From: Undaria pinnatifida
Lineage: Eukaryota > Sar > Phaeophyceae > Laminariales > Alariaceae
Reading direction: 5' to 3'
DNA length: 64,000 bases
Assembly: GCA_012845835.1 (NCBI GenBank)
Contig: JABAKD010000022.1
Span: 7,815,625 to 7,879,624 of the forward strand
Both the position numbers and the translations under genes were made by a program. The notes under the pieces were generated by a model, which ran no database searches, was not told the origin of the DNA, and was given only the letters and a program-made list of their open reading frames with translations. Positions 34,301-44,986 of this stretch are shown piece after piece. Position 1 is the stretch's first letter. Each line of letters opens with the position of its first letter.

Positions 34301-36591
34301 TGCAGCACCAGCGGTTGTAGTGCCGACAGTTACAGTACCAGTACTCCAAGTACCAGCGGGTCCAGTGGCGCCTGTGATCCCAGTTGTGCCTAAGGCCGAG
34401 GTTTACGCCGCGCCTGAAGCGATCCCAGGAGCGCCTGTGGAGGAAACAGAGATGGCGGCTAAGGTGGTAGAGCCGATGCTGGCTGCCAAGAGGGGAGGGG
34501 AGGTTGGTGTCCAGCGGGAGGAGATGGAGGAAGCGGCGATGGAGGCGGGGGGGGCTGCTACGGCGGTGGTAGATGCGGCGATGGTGGTGGCGGAAGCGGC
34601 GGCGGTTGCGAGCGAGAAGGCGGCTGTAGAAGCTGCTTCGAAGCAGAAGGAGGAGGAGGAAGAGAATAAAGCTGCTGCTGCTGCCGCTGCCGCTCTCCGT
34701 GTAGCAGCCGCTGCGACGCAGAAGGAGAATGAAGAGGTTGTTGCTGCTGCTGCTGCTTCTGCTTTGAAGCAGAAGGAGGAGGCTGCTGCTGCGGCTGTAG
34801 CAGCCGCTGCTAAGACCAAGAGGGAGCAGGAGGCTGCTGCTGCGCCTGTAGCAGCCGCTGCTAAGACCAAGAGGGAGCAGGAGGCTGCTGCTGTTGCGAT
34901 GGCGGCAGCTGAACCTCCGTCAGCGCCTCAGAATCGAGCGGAGCGCAAGAGTCGCCAGGCGGTGGAGAAGCTGGGCCTGCGCACCGTGAAAGGGGTGTTC
35001 CGCATGACCATGAAGACGTCGAACGGGGTGGTTTTCGTAGTGAAGAGGCCAGACGTTTTCAAGCACCCGCAGCAGGTGTGAGAAACGAGAAACGTGATAC
35101 GATAGCGGAAACAGTTTTTGGCCCTTTTTTATGTTTGGTTTTGTTGAGGAGTGGAGGAGGACGGTCGTGGTGAACCGTACGTGGGGTTTGGCATTGATGG
35201 GCGAGGCGTGGGTGTGTGGGTGTATTGATTGGTGTTAAATGAGAGGGGTGAGGGATGCGCCGCTTGTTTCCTTGTTATTCTCCGTAAATTGCTGTTCGTT
35301 ATGGGTTGTTGGTTCGTTTTTTTTTTTTTTATTTGCCGGCTTTTGTGTGTACCCCTTTTGCTCTCCGCTCACACCCCTCCTGTTCCACCTCTCCCGTTCA
35401 ACCTCCCCTATTTACCCTGTCTCTATTAGGAGTAGGAAGGGTGATCCGTCTCGAAAGGGATGTGTGGTCAATGGTCAAATGACTAAGGCAAGTAACAAAT
35501 GAGTACGCCCCCCACCCTTGCTCTCCGTCTTTCGCACACCCCTCTTATTCCACCTGTTCAGGACACCTACATCGTTTTCGGGACTTCGGAGACCGATCGC
35601 TCGGGCAGCGAAGTGCGCGCTCCCTATTGGGGAACGCACGCCAAGTCGAGGGCGGTGGCCACTAGCGCCAAGCAGAAGGTGACAATGCGTTGACGATAGA
35701 CAGTTTTGCGCGCGATTGTTTTTATGCAGTAAGGTAAGGACACGTAAGATAATGTAAGGGGTGGCGCGGTGCGGTGCGGTGCGGTGTGGCGTGGTGTGGG
35801 ATTTTGAGGGCCAGGGCGGGCGGTGCGGCGTCGCGTGGTGCGTTGCGGGGCGGGGCGGTGCGGGGCGATGCGTACATTTGAATAAAGAGGAATCATGGTG
35901 GTACCGTGCTCCGCCTTCGTTGTAGAGAAGCGTTGGTGCAGCATATAACTTTACATTTATGCGTATTGAACGTTACGCTTGGCTGTGTTTTGAATACAAC
36001 AAATACGACAGTTCCGTGCCGTTATCCACGGTTCGGTCGCTGAGGCACGCCTGGTTATGGCGCCTCGTCTTCCCCCCCTCCCCCCCCCTTCGCCCCGACT
36101 GCCCGTGGCGTGCGCTGATATAGCTCTTGGGATCGCGAACTTCGCTGTCTATGTCAAATAGTACGGTTTTGGTGAATGTTTGTGTACTCTGGGGCGCAGG
36201 GCACCGAATTGAAAACATTCACCTCAACCACATCGAATCGTTTTTGCGCCTGTGTGTGCGTTGTGGCCTGCAGGACGCCGAATCGAACACGGTAAATTCA
36301 ATCACAACCTCAAGTTCAAGTTCAACGCCAACGGCTTCGTCAACGGTACCGTTGCCGGTGCCCTTGGTGGTATCGGCAATGACGGGGGCGGCAGCGGCGG
36401 AAGGGAGCCCGAGTCGGTCTCGGCCAGACCCGTCTTTGGTCGAGATGGAGTCGGTCGCAGCAGGCGTCGACCCGGCGGACACCCTGACTGTTATGTCCCA
36501 CGCCCGTTGTTCGACCAAAGTTGCTATCGCGGCCCTGCGTCAGGCGGACGGGGATGTTGTGGACGCTGCCATGAGCCTTACCGCTGTCTGA
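19350..36591 (+). CDS. Large chimeric protein: CC1-box coiled coil, acidic/Ala-rich linker, NAC-alpha domain and UBA domain (10 exons, ~1,195 aa)
   Basis: Exons: 19,350-19,518; 27,955-28,034; 28,387-28,704; 30,199-30,708; 31,511-31,688; 32,037-32,212; 33,023-33,367; 33,699-35,075; 35,562-35,678; 36,274-36,591. All nine junctions are phase-consistent and sum to 3,588 nt. Residues ~35-190 are coiled coil; LLEEKDADLRHAAELGKMLL (42-61) matches the CC1-box pattern AAxxGxxLL of dynein adaptors (BICD, TRAK/HAP1, Spindly), which binds dynein light intermediate chain. The middle is Ser-, Gly-, Asp/Glu- and Ala-rich, with a 17-residue tandem repeat (KTKREQEAAAA) near 34,797-34,898. Residues ~1004-1090 form a NAC domain (AVEKLGLRTVKGVFRMTMK, VVFVVKRPDVFKHP, DTYIVFG); the last ~40 form the NAC-alpha UBA (VMSHARCSTKVAIAALRQAD). 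Canonical NAC-alpha is ~200 aa; this is an expanded paralogue comparable in plan to vertebrate skNAC. Two adjacent genes (the second starting at an ATG near 33,740) remain possible. Confidence 0.75.
20433..20756 (-). mobile_element. tRNA-derived SINE, family A, copy 3
   Basis: Minus-strand head GTCGCCCCGGTGGTCTAGTGG then a TTAACC block (A-box) and GGGCTCAAATCTC (B-box-like), the best preserved head of the family. The body shares GGCACTTTATTCC/ACTCGCGTCGAATT-type blocks with the other two copies. The low-coordinate end is the T-run at 20,433-20,448, i.e. a poly-A tail on the minus strand. Confidence 0.75.
21004..21345 (+). repeat. Dispersed TCACATTAACTCGC repeat, copy 1
   Basis: Contains TTCTCACATTAACTCGCATT, CCAGTCACGCTGGAG (inverted repeat), GGAATACCCCA and, further on, CGACTACACCGCTTGCCACCC. 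Matches 23,474-23,850 over ~330 bp. No coding potential recognised. Confidence 0.75.
21685..21760 (+). repeat. C-rich low-complexity tract
   Basis: Runs of C with TCC and TT breaks; produces Pro-rich and Gly-rich frames that are not genes. Confidence 0.7.
23474..23850 (+). repeat. Dispersed TCACATTAACTCGC repeat, copy 2
   Basis: Same order of blocks as copy 1: ACATTAACTCGCATGATCAAG, CAGTCACTCTGGAGTGGAGG, then AAATCGGGAGTCAG and ACACCGCTTGCCACCC. Confidence 0.75.
25757..26060 (-). mobile_element. tRNA-derived SINE, family B, copy 2
   Basis: Minus-strand head GGTCGCCCCGGTGGCATATC, body with GACTAGCGGAAAGCGCAAGA and a CACCTGTCACCACGGCTTGC block that is also in copy 3 at 60,260-60,564. The T-run at 25,757-25,769 is the poly-A tail. 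This is the most complete copy. Confidence 0.75.
27001..27165 (+). repeat. Dispersed TCACATTAACTCGC repeat, copy 3 (truncated)
   Basis: Matches the first ~165 bp of copies 1 and 2 (CTCCAGTCACTCTGGAGTGG, GGAATACCCCACGG), then diverges. Confidence 0.75.
28705..30198. repeat. Intron 3 of the coiled-coil/NAC gene with (GATTGGTTG)n runs
   Basis: Two blocks of degenerate GATT/GGTT repeats (about 28,720-28,880 and 29,525-29,720), an inverted TAACCCCTTTA element (29,188-29,235) and a CTGTCTGCC-type tract at 29,965-30,060. A possible acceptor at 29,770 is followed by an in-frame TGA and was not used. Confidence 0.6.
29188..29235 (-). repeat. Dispersed TAACCCCTTTA element, copy
   Basis: CAAGTGGTTTGTCCCC, CGGGAGTGCGGTGCTAGAAT then GGTTAA on the plus strand. 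Confidence 0.6.
32877..32975 (+). repeat. Dispersed TAACCCCTTTA element, copy
   Basis: GTTAACCCCTTTATACC, CTAAATTCAAGTAATTT, AAAGGGTTTCCAGTAGTC; lies in intron 6 of the coiled-coil/NAC gene just before exon 7. Confidence 0.6.
35755..35880 (+). repeat. GGTGC/GGGGC pentamer repeat in intron 9
   Basis: Degenerate GCGGT and GGGGCG units; strongly G-rich on the coding strand and able to form G-quadruplexes in the nascent RNA. Confidence 0.7.
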
Positions 36592-36769
36592 GCCGTGGCG
36601 TAAAATGACGTCTAAGGCGTGGTGTAAGGTGGCTGGCAGAGTTTTATCCCTTTCCCGCTACAAGAATATTCCCGCTCTAATTCGTAGTGGTTTGTGTCCC
36701 CAGAACATGGGTATGACTTGAAAGTGGTAGATAAGTACCAGGTACAAATAGACTACCTGTGCCATGGAG

Positions 36770-37190
36770 GATTTTTATGGAAAATTCTCTGACAGAGGCG
36801 TACTGTTCCGGGTTGCCGATAGAGTATTTTGATGGAAAAATCTTCCAAACGAGGTGGGCTGGCAAAGGACCCCAAGGGAGGAAATTGGTCGGAAGTTTCT
36901 CTAGGAGAGGCGCACTGTGAGTGGAGCTAAGAGAGGATTTTAGTTGGAAATTTCTTTGAGAGAGGCGCACTGTGAGGGGAGCCAAAGTATAGATTTCTCT
37001 GGAAAACTCTTTAAGAGAGGCGCATTGTGGCGGGGAGCCAAGAGAAGATATTTATGGGAAAATTCTCCATGAGAGGCACTGTGAGAAGGAGGGGCGGACA
37101 AACGTGAAGCTTTGATATTTTAGGTGTGTGAGGAGTGATATGTTTATTTTTTTTCCAAGAGAGGCATCGTGGAGTAGGAGGGGGGGGCAG
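36770..37190 (+). repeat. Minisatellite, ~55-60-bp units
   Basis: Repeated AGAGAGGCGCACTGTGAG then GGAGCC, AAGA and GGAAAATTCTCT-type blocks; about six units, most alike between 36,900 and 37,090. Confidence 0.8.
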
Positions 37191-37739
37191 TCTTGGTTCC
37201 AGGACAATGGCGAGTATGTTCGTCATCTCGTACATACCGGGTATCAGTTCCGGTGAGGTGCGGCGCGCGCAGCAGTAGCAGCAGCCTCATGTGTTATTTT
37301 CAACTTTTATTCACCCTCTTGTTGAGTTTTTTAGGAATTTTTTGCATAGAGCTATGATTTCGGCGGTCGTTCAAAATTGCGCCTCAAGTTTTACCCACTT
37401 TAGAACTGCCCCCCCGTCTTTTGGATAAAATATTTGGGACAAGGGTGAGATTTTTTTTGAAGCGCGTAGTGCCAGGGTTAGGTTGTCGCCAGGAGATTTG
37501 CTTAGCCCTCGTCACAAGACGAACAAAACAATTGTAATGGTGTTTGCCAAAAGGTTTACGGCCACAGTCTGCACGTCAGCAGCAGTAAGGAAACATAGCG
37601 TAACTTTACGCTCTTCTCGCGCAAGCCAGCGAAAAAATGAAATTATGGTAGCTGCTCGATCCGGGGCTCTTATGGCGGAGGGGCTTTCCATAACGTGAAC
37701 GAGATCATTATTCCACGTGGCAATTTGTCGCGGGGGTGC

Positions 37740-38060
37740 AGGGGTTTCAATAATATGGGCGGGATTAGAAAATTCTCGTGGAATTTTCTCGTGAAATATT
37801 TTGTTCGGTACGGGAGTGCAGGTAGACGAGGCGTGTTATTAGAACAATTGTCATATATAGGTAGGACCGAGACAAAGCGCGGGGTGCGTACACGGTTTTC
37901 TGTAACATGGACGGAACCAGAGACTTATCTTGGAATTTTGTCGTGGAAAACTCTCGTGGAAGCTCATTTTCGACACCGAATAATAGGCAGACGAAACCTG
38001 CCATTAGGGCAATTGTCATGGGTGCGCCCGAGACAAAACGACAGGTTGTCCTGACGATCA
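37740..38060 (+). repeat. Tandem duplication, ~160 bp
   Basis: Two units sharing GGAATTTTCTCGTGGAAA-type ends, AGGTAGACGA/AGGCAGACGA, TTAG(A/G)(A/G)CAATTGTCAT and CCGAGACAAA. Confidence 0.7.
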
Positions 38061-38354
38061 CAAACGGGTAGCGCTTTGAGGTCGCCTGGCATAGAGGGGT
38101 TGTTAGGCGCCACTTCGCATTGAGGGGGGGCAATCGTGTTAAGAGCAGTAGTGCCATCTAACATGGGGGGCGGGGCGGTGTGGAGCAGCAGTGCCATAGC
38201 ATGGGGGGCGTGGGGGGGGGGGGGGGGGGGGGGGGGGCATCGTGGACTAGAACAGTAGTGTTTACGACTTGGCCGAGCTTGGACAAAGGGGTGATAGTCG
38301 ACACTATTGATATGTTCTCTTTGCGTCTTCGCTTCGAGAAATTTCCGAAGCGGT

Positions 38355-38425
38355 CAGGGTTAGGGTTGGGTTCTCGTTAGGCTTAGGGACTGGGCAGGGT
38401 TAGGGATAGGGATAGGGTTAGGAGT
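38355..38425 (+). repeat. Interstitial TTAGGG-like repeat
   Basis: GGTTAGGGTTGGG, then GGGTTAGGGATAGGGATAGG and GTTAGG; degenerate telomere-type units next to the poly-G run at 38,214-38,238. Confidence 0.6.
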
Positions 38426-39699
38426 TACAGTCAAGTATGTTTTGTCTATTTTGTTGAACCTGGGCCAAGGGCTATACAGCCCTTGGCTAGAATTGAGTCC
38501 GACGTTTGGATAGACCATTTGCTTGCTTCCGGGCAGGAGGGGGATCGCCACGTTGTTTTCTGGGGAGGGTTCATTAAGTGAAGAGGTAGCGTGGGTTTGC
38601 TACTGAGATTGGTTGGGTTGTCAAGGTGTTTTTGTGTTCACAAACGGGAAATGGGCCTTGTTGGAGGGTGAACAGCAATAGTAGTAGCAGGCCGCGGGGA
38701 GAATAGCCGGCAGCAGTAGTAGCAGGTGGCAGCAAGTAGTAGTAGTCGACAGTAGTAGTAGTGGTGGTAGCAGTACTGGCTACCTTCTGTTTCGAAGCAT
38801 GTACCGTATAACACGAAAGATAACACACCGCGCAAACGCCGAGCGGTGGGTCTACGAAAAGGCCTTGCCGAGATTTTTCCAATTTCACCATTTGGTGTTG
38901 AGTGTGTTCCACTGTTGGTGTAGAAAATCAACTCGAAAAATCGTCCCAGGGCGTGTGTTCTCTTGCGCGCTATACGGTAGGTAGTGAGTATTGTTATTAC
39001 CATTATGAATAGTACGCTGCATAAACAAAGTCTGGAACGACAGGTCGTATTTTGTGCTACACTGTCTTGTAGCTTGCGGTACCTGTTGGTACCAGTGTGA
39101 TTATTTAGCGATCTGTAAAAAGTTAAAACGCGAGACTGATGACATACGCACACCGGGGGTGTGCCGCGGTTTCATTCGCCATCTACGGGGAAAATTACCA
39201 TAATTTTCCAGAGTGTTCATCATCGTTTTTTGGTTCCAACATGGAGGGGGGGGTATTGTTTTTTTTCGTCGTGTTTTTTGCAGAGGTTCTAACCATCTGG
39301 GGGAAAGTTCTTATCGTGTTCGTTTTTATTAGTTCACCGTGGTCGGAGGGGTTTATTTTCGTTTTTCGTCGACTTTTGCGTGTATTCGTAGGGTGGAGCG
39401 CAGGTTCGGCACCTACTTTCAATTGGAGCTACAGCAGCGTAAGGAGGCCAAATCGTAGCGCCTTGATTTTTTTCCTGGGCTGTTTTTCGTTCGTCTATTA
39501 CTGCGAGTTGGCTGGTGTGCTCATTCCACCATCTTGGGAGAGATTCAGTTGGTTTTTTTTTAGCGGGGTCGTTTTTTTGTTCGTGTTTTTTTGCTTTTTT
39601 TTCGCTCTTTTTTTTTTGAGGAGGGATGCAGAAGTTTCTCCATCTCGGCGGGGGTTTGCGCAGCAGCTTCGTCATTTTTTCTTGCGCGAGGGGAGGGTG

Positions 39700-40560
39700 T
39701 GGGGGATATGATCCTACTTTTCTTACTCGATGCAAGGCGGGTGGGGGGTGAGAAGGGGTTACACGAAGTAGCCCGGGTGGTAACTGCTATACGAAGTATT
39801 ATGGGCATTTCTGGCAAGCTATCTGCCTGCTCGCCCTGTTTGATAGTTGCAAGTCAGAAGGTAACGGCAAAATAAAACAATAATCTCTCTATAGAAGTAG
39901 AACGTAGCGAAAGACGGGTTGTGTGTGGGCTCATTTCGTGCGTACCTGTGTAATTGTATGGCTGCAGACACTCGGATCCCTACAATACCGGGTACGGAGC
40001 ACGTCGGGTTTTCACCAACCAGGCAGGGAAAGGCGCGGGGGTAAGTGAGTTGACGACAACCCTTTGTGACTCCAGAGGGAAAACATGTCGAAAGTGGTGT
40101 CTTCGCCGTACACTATGATGTACTGTACCAGTAGGTCAGTGCGAGAGAGCCTTTGAGTGCAACATACCGGTGACGGCAATGATATCGGCATGGCAAACTG
40201 CCCGCCTGCTTGGTCTGTTCGAGTACAGTTGCACGTTAGCATGTGGTGGCAAGATAAGGATATATGGCATTTTTCTTACTTAGCGGAAGGCGGCGGGAGG
40301 GAGGGTTAACGTTGACCTCTTTGAGGTTTCGGGGGGGAAAAGGCCGAAAACGGCGTCTTGGGTCGTATACCACAATATAGGTCAGAACGGGAGAGCCGTT
40401 GAGTGCAACACACCGGTAACGGCTATAATATAAGCATGGCGAGCTATCGGCCTGCTTGGTCTGTTTGATAGCTGCACGTCAGAAGGTGACCGCAAAATAA
40501 GGGTAAGGTATTTTTCTTACGTAGTGAAAGGTGGAGGAGAGGGGCGAGAAGGGATCAGAT
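39700..40560 (+). repeat. Degenerate tandem array, ~250-380-bp units, three copies
   Basis: Landmarks CTATCTGCCTGCTCGCCCTG (39,819), CTGCCCGCCTGCTTGGTCTG (40,198) and CTATCGGCCTGCTTGGTCTG (40,444), each followed by a GTTGCA(A/C)GT block and AAAATAAG-type ends. Confidence 0.7.
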
Positions 40561-40779
40561 ACCCTCTTTGGGACTTGAGAAGGCGCAACTATCAGGAACT
40601 GCACCTATGTTTTGTGGACAAGCTACACGAAAATCGAGAGAGGACGCTTTTGGTACCATAGTATGGACGTGTCAAGTCTCTGTGTTGTTTTTTTTAGCAT
40701 AGTCTTGTTTTCTTTTGTTTGTCAGCGTTATATTACGTTTTCTGCCGCCGGGGGAGGGGGGGGTTGGAAGGGGGGGAGG

Positions 40780-40960
40780 GGGGCGCTGCCGGCGGAGCGA
40801 GAGAGGTGAACGGTTTCGTAAAATATTCCTAGGTTGCGCTGGGGATTGGGAGGGGTGGCAATGCTACCAGCGGAGCGAGAAAGCTGAAAATGCGGGTATC
40901 CCCTGGGGGGGGGGGGGGCGGCGCTGCCGGCGGAGCGAGAGAGCTGAATGTTTTCTTGAA
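40780..40960 (+). repeat. Minisatellite, ~65-72-bp units, three copies
   Basis: Units contain GCTGCCGGCGGAGCGAGAGA (or CTACCAGCGGAGCGAGAAA) then GCTGAA, separated by G-runs. Confidence 0.75.
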
Positions 40961-41452
40961 AGCTAGCGGCGGTGTTCATTAGGTTGCCTGGGAGGCAGAG
41001 GCCATCCATCCAAGTAATATAGAATGTGTAGAGTGTTACGTGTCAGATTTACCGTGGTAAGGAAGGGCTAAAAGCTCAAACTGCGCAAAATGCGCGGGGC
41101 CAAATGCGCACCATACGCAATTCCGCATTCAGGGGGTTTAGCTTAGCCCTTCTAGGACTGTCAAGTCAGTTGCTACTGAGTAGTATAATAGGAACATCAG
41201 ACTAGGAGGGCCAGAAAGCACATTACATTTTACCATTAGGTTGTACCACAGGTACAGATACGATAATTCAATATTCCATGCAGTCCTTGCAACCAGCTTT
41301 CATGCATTTAATCGACACAGCACGTAATCTACGGCTTTTATATACCCTGGGATCTGGGACCGAGAGAGGAAGGAAAAGGTGCCCGGACTTTTCTTATTGG
41401 CCAGGTTTTGTTGAAAGGAGGCTGTGATTGGTCGAAAAACCTTGATCACCCT

Positions 41453-41505
41453 GTTGACCCCTTTAGAACCCCACCCACAGTTTTGGGGACATACCACTTG
41501 AAAAA
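41453..41505 (+). repeat. Dispersed TAACCCCTTTA element, copy
   Basis: TTGACCCCTTTAGAACCCCA, then GTTTTGGGGACATACCACTT and GAAAAA. Confidence 0.6.
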
Positions 41506-41871
41506 AAATGTGTGGGATGCTTATTGCAGTGGTTAGCACTTCGTGTTTGCCGAGAGATATCAGTCGCGGTGGTTGCATGTGCTACGCATCATCAGTGACA
41601 GTTACAAGCGTTGCGGCTACGGAGGCAGAGATTTCGTAATAGTAGAGGTGACCGCGTCTGCTGCTGCCCCTCCCTTGGTTGTTTTGACGATGCCCTTTTC
41701 ATCACAACCTGCCTTCTTCCACTTAACTTCCTTAGTCAACGACAATCGACCGTGGGATTAAGCAATCGATTGCCATCTTTCCATTTCTTGCAGGACGATC
41801 TTCCCCTCTGTGCACCAGAAGGTTAACCCTGCCTGGCTTGTGTAGACAAGTCCAAGTACGCGCCTAGCCCC

Positions 41872-42065
41872 GTTCGAATCGTCGATTATTTTGAGGTTGG
41901 TTATTGTTCTATCACATGGACGTTGCAGGCATGTTGGCCCCGCCATGCTGGTAGACTCTGTTCGACTCAGTCGAATCGTCGATTATCCCGAGGTTGGACA
42001 TTATTATATTACACTGCATGTTGCAGGCATGTTAGCCCTGCCAGACTGGTAGACTATGCACGTAT
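41872..42065 (+). repeat. Tandem duplication, ~97 bp
   Basis: Both units hold CGAATCGTCGATTAT, GAGGTTGG, TTGCAGGCATGTT and TGGTAGACT. Confidence 0.8.
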
Positions 42066-43040
42066 CGCTTGCCACATCATGCCCCTAGATCTCATGACAG
42101 CAGTGCGGGTCGACTTCGCGACACACATGGTGTCCAATCCGAGAATCGAACTCGGGTTTTCCTGTTGTTTTATTTTTTCATCTACTATTAAAACACCTCT
42201 CCTTTTGTTTGGGTAAGGTATAGACTACATAAGGAATATCTAGTAGAGCTCTTCACACGAGGAGATAAAAACAGCCCAAGAAAACAGCCCAAGATGTAGC
42301 ATGCATGCTCCGTCTCGATCGAGCCCCGCACGCCTTGCCGTGAAGGCTTAACATCGTTTCCCGCATGTATTTCGCTATCGGGATAGAGGGTGAAGGTCTC
42401 AGACTACAGGGTCGGGTGTACGACAACAGAGATCGCTATTGGCAGACCCAACGCTCCCCGCGTGTCGCCAAAAGCGACGACGTTTGAACAGGCGCTTTAA
42501 GCAGGGGGAGAGGGGGGTTCCACCCTGTCCTCAGAGGCCCGTCGTGCCACAGGAACGCGATTGTTGAAGACGATTATTCCTTGTATTTCAAAAGCCGTGT
42601 TGGCCATTTTTCGTTGTGTTTGCCCTTTTCGCTTAATGTCACAAAGGGATCCCCGAGGCTGGGCGCAGGGTTGTCGGCGATGGGCAAACGCTTTCCTCAT
42701 GGTTTGCGGTGTCTCATACATGTCTCCGTTGGCTCGCTGCCTAGACACACAAGGCTGACATTATCAATGCTCCAAGGAACAGTATAGGGCAGGAACGCAG
42801 TGAGCGATGTAGGGTGTCCTGTCTGGATCATCAACGTCACTTGCATTCTCGCCCTCTACGATGGCCTCGACGTGACTGTGACAATTACTATAATCTATTT
42901 TATAAAATTATTTTAACGTCAGCTGTGAGTTCGACCAATTTAGAGTCGATACTCGTCTTTGCAAGCTGCGCAATACACCGGTCGCTCGCTTTTCTAGCAA
43001 GTTTTTCATGAGTCAAAATCTAATAAATAGTAACAATAGA

Positions 43041-43400
43041 GTCGGTGGTGTAGTGGCTACCCTCGAATGCTATTAATAGTACAGTAGCGTTTGTCCTTGA
43101 TTTCGATTCCCACCAAGGTGAGATTTTGACTTTATTTGCAAAAATGCAAAAAGAAAAGAGATCAACTCTGCTGAGAGCGTCTATCAGTAGCAGCGTGGGT
43201 AAGTACAATTCGACGCGAGTCGAGACGAGGGAAGAAAAAATGCTGGATTCTTCTCGCGATAAAGATGAAGGCACGCACCGCAGTGGGGAGGGGGGAGGAG
43301 GGCCCGCAATGTGGGATCTGAGTTACAACTGGGAGGGAGGGCGAGAGAGGTGTGCGAGGATAATAAATGCAATGAAGAAAAAAAGAAAAACGGACACATT
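43041..43400 (+). mobile_element. tRNA-derived SINE, family A, copy 2
   Basis: Head GTCGGTGGTGTAGTGGC (A-box) and GATTTCGATTCCCACC (B-box) with the palindrome CTATTAATAG between them. The body matches copy 1 (CAGCAGCGTGGGTAAGTACAA, TTCTTCTCGCGATAAAG, CGCAGTGGGGAGGGGGGAGG) and ends in AAGAAAAAAAGAAAAA. Confidence 0.8.
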
Positions 43401-44109
43401 AACCCTACGGTGAACCCTGATGAAGACACTATTAATAACGTGTTAGGTACCTTAACATGGAAACTAATGTTGATGTATTACACGAATAAAGAATGAAGTA
43501 TCCTTTATTATTGCCATCATTAATCTAGGCACTACGATAACATGTGTAATGATAACAAAAACATTTGTACCTGGTCTCTGTGGGATGAAAAATCGGGACG
43601 GAAACTGGACATGCTGATGATGTCGTTGGTCAGAAAGAACCGTTATAGCGCAGACAACACACACAAACTGACCCGAGGAAGTCACACAACGAAAAAAATG
43701 GTGTGCGTATCCATCGTCATCGTCGTCGGCCACAGAAAGGGCCTTGCTGCGCGAAACGACCAACATGAACGCCACGTCAATAAGTCTGATACTCTTTACA
43801 TCGTAGCGAAGATATAAATTAAAACAACACCGATACGTCGAAGCATCGGGTGCGCATACAACGTACCAGGCATTGTGCAAGTCTGTACGCAAACAAGTTG
43901 CGAAAAAACAGCCTGGTTCGCCTGGTCGTACTTCTTTGTTGATTTCTAAAACAAAATTTATTTTTTCACACGATGCGCAAGCGCTGAAGCCGAGTGAACC
44001 CCGGACAAGCCCCTTGAAATTTGCCGCACACTCTACAAGCGCGGTATAACATCGACCATCACTACGAACCATCAGTACCACCGCCCAAGAATAATCAATC
44101 AAAATAGAA

Positions 44110-44374
44110 GCACAACAAACCAAAAACGAAATAAAAAAAAACAAGCAGCATGCTCGCTATTTAACGTCTGTTGTTGGACTGCATGTAACGTCCTGCTGTT
44201 GTAAGATACTATGAAGGCGACACAAAGCAAAGCCACGGACAACAGGCCATCAATCATCCAATTCCGTTTCCCACCGTGTGACGCCATCGTCATGACCCCG
44301 TGCACCCTCGCCACCCCTGCTTTGTTCTGTCGTTTGCGGGCTCTTTCGTGGCGACCAAGGCCTCGGTTCGTCAT
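44110..44374 (-). CDS. Possible 5' exon of a type II membrane protein
   Basis: From an ATG at 44,374 the minus strand codes a short basic tail and one clear hydrophobic segment (WMIDGLLSVALLCVAFIVSY) followed by a polar stretch (SRTLHAVQQQTLNSEH). This is the shape of a signal-anchor, for example of a Golgi glycosyl- or sulfotransferase, but no catalytic domain can be seen downstream. The long minus-strand frame at 43,464-44,144 overlaps and has no motif. It may be chance coding. Confidence 0.22.
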
Positions 44375-44850
44375 TTATTAAACAACGACGCTTCTGCTAC
44401 ATCCACTCGATGAAAAAAAGCGACGTTTCTGCCACCTAAGCATCCATCCATTAGTCGTCCCATCAATATTTACCGTGAAATAAGCAACGTATTCAACCTC
44501 ATGCCGGACACAGGAGCAACACCTGCACGCAGCAGCAGCAACCAGCAACCACAAGCGCTATCAAACACACCGGAAGGACAGTCTAGCCACACTCGACGAA
44601 ACCACCACCAGAAAATAGGAGCACAACTTTCCGTCATTTCAACCACACGTAAGGCAGCAACAGGAACCCTTCCCCTTCGCCTTCCGCCCCCCCACAAGGC
44701 CTTCCTAAGACGCAAACCCCGACATGTCTCGCCCGCTTTTCCTCTTCCGCCCGTGCTTGCCAGCGACATCAGAGAGGGCAATCAAAAATGCGACCGTCCT
44801 GGAACGGGTCACGGGTGGGTTCCCCCGATGCCCCGCGCGGTGTCACCCAC

Positions 44851-44986
44851 AGATGCAGCCGCCAGCAATCCTCTTGCGACGCAAGGGACACATCCGGCCC
44901 AAACAACTTTGGTACCTCAGATGCAGCCGCCAGCAATCCTCTTGCGACGCAAGGGACACATCCGGCCCAAACAACTTTGGTACCTA
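44851..44986 (+). repeat. Perfect 68-bp tandem duplication
   Basis: Two identical units beginning AGATGCAGCCGCCAGCAATC and ending ACTTTGGTACCT. Perfect identity implies a very recent duplication or an assembly artefact. Confidence 0.9.

Noticed and set aside
39139-39711. 190-codon hydrophobic plus-strand frame
   Set aside because: Phe-rich because the DNA is T-rich; no start context, no polar loops of a real membrane protein, and the opposite strand is equally open.
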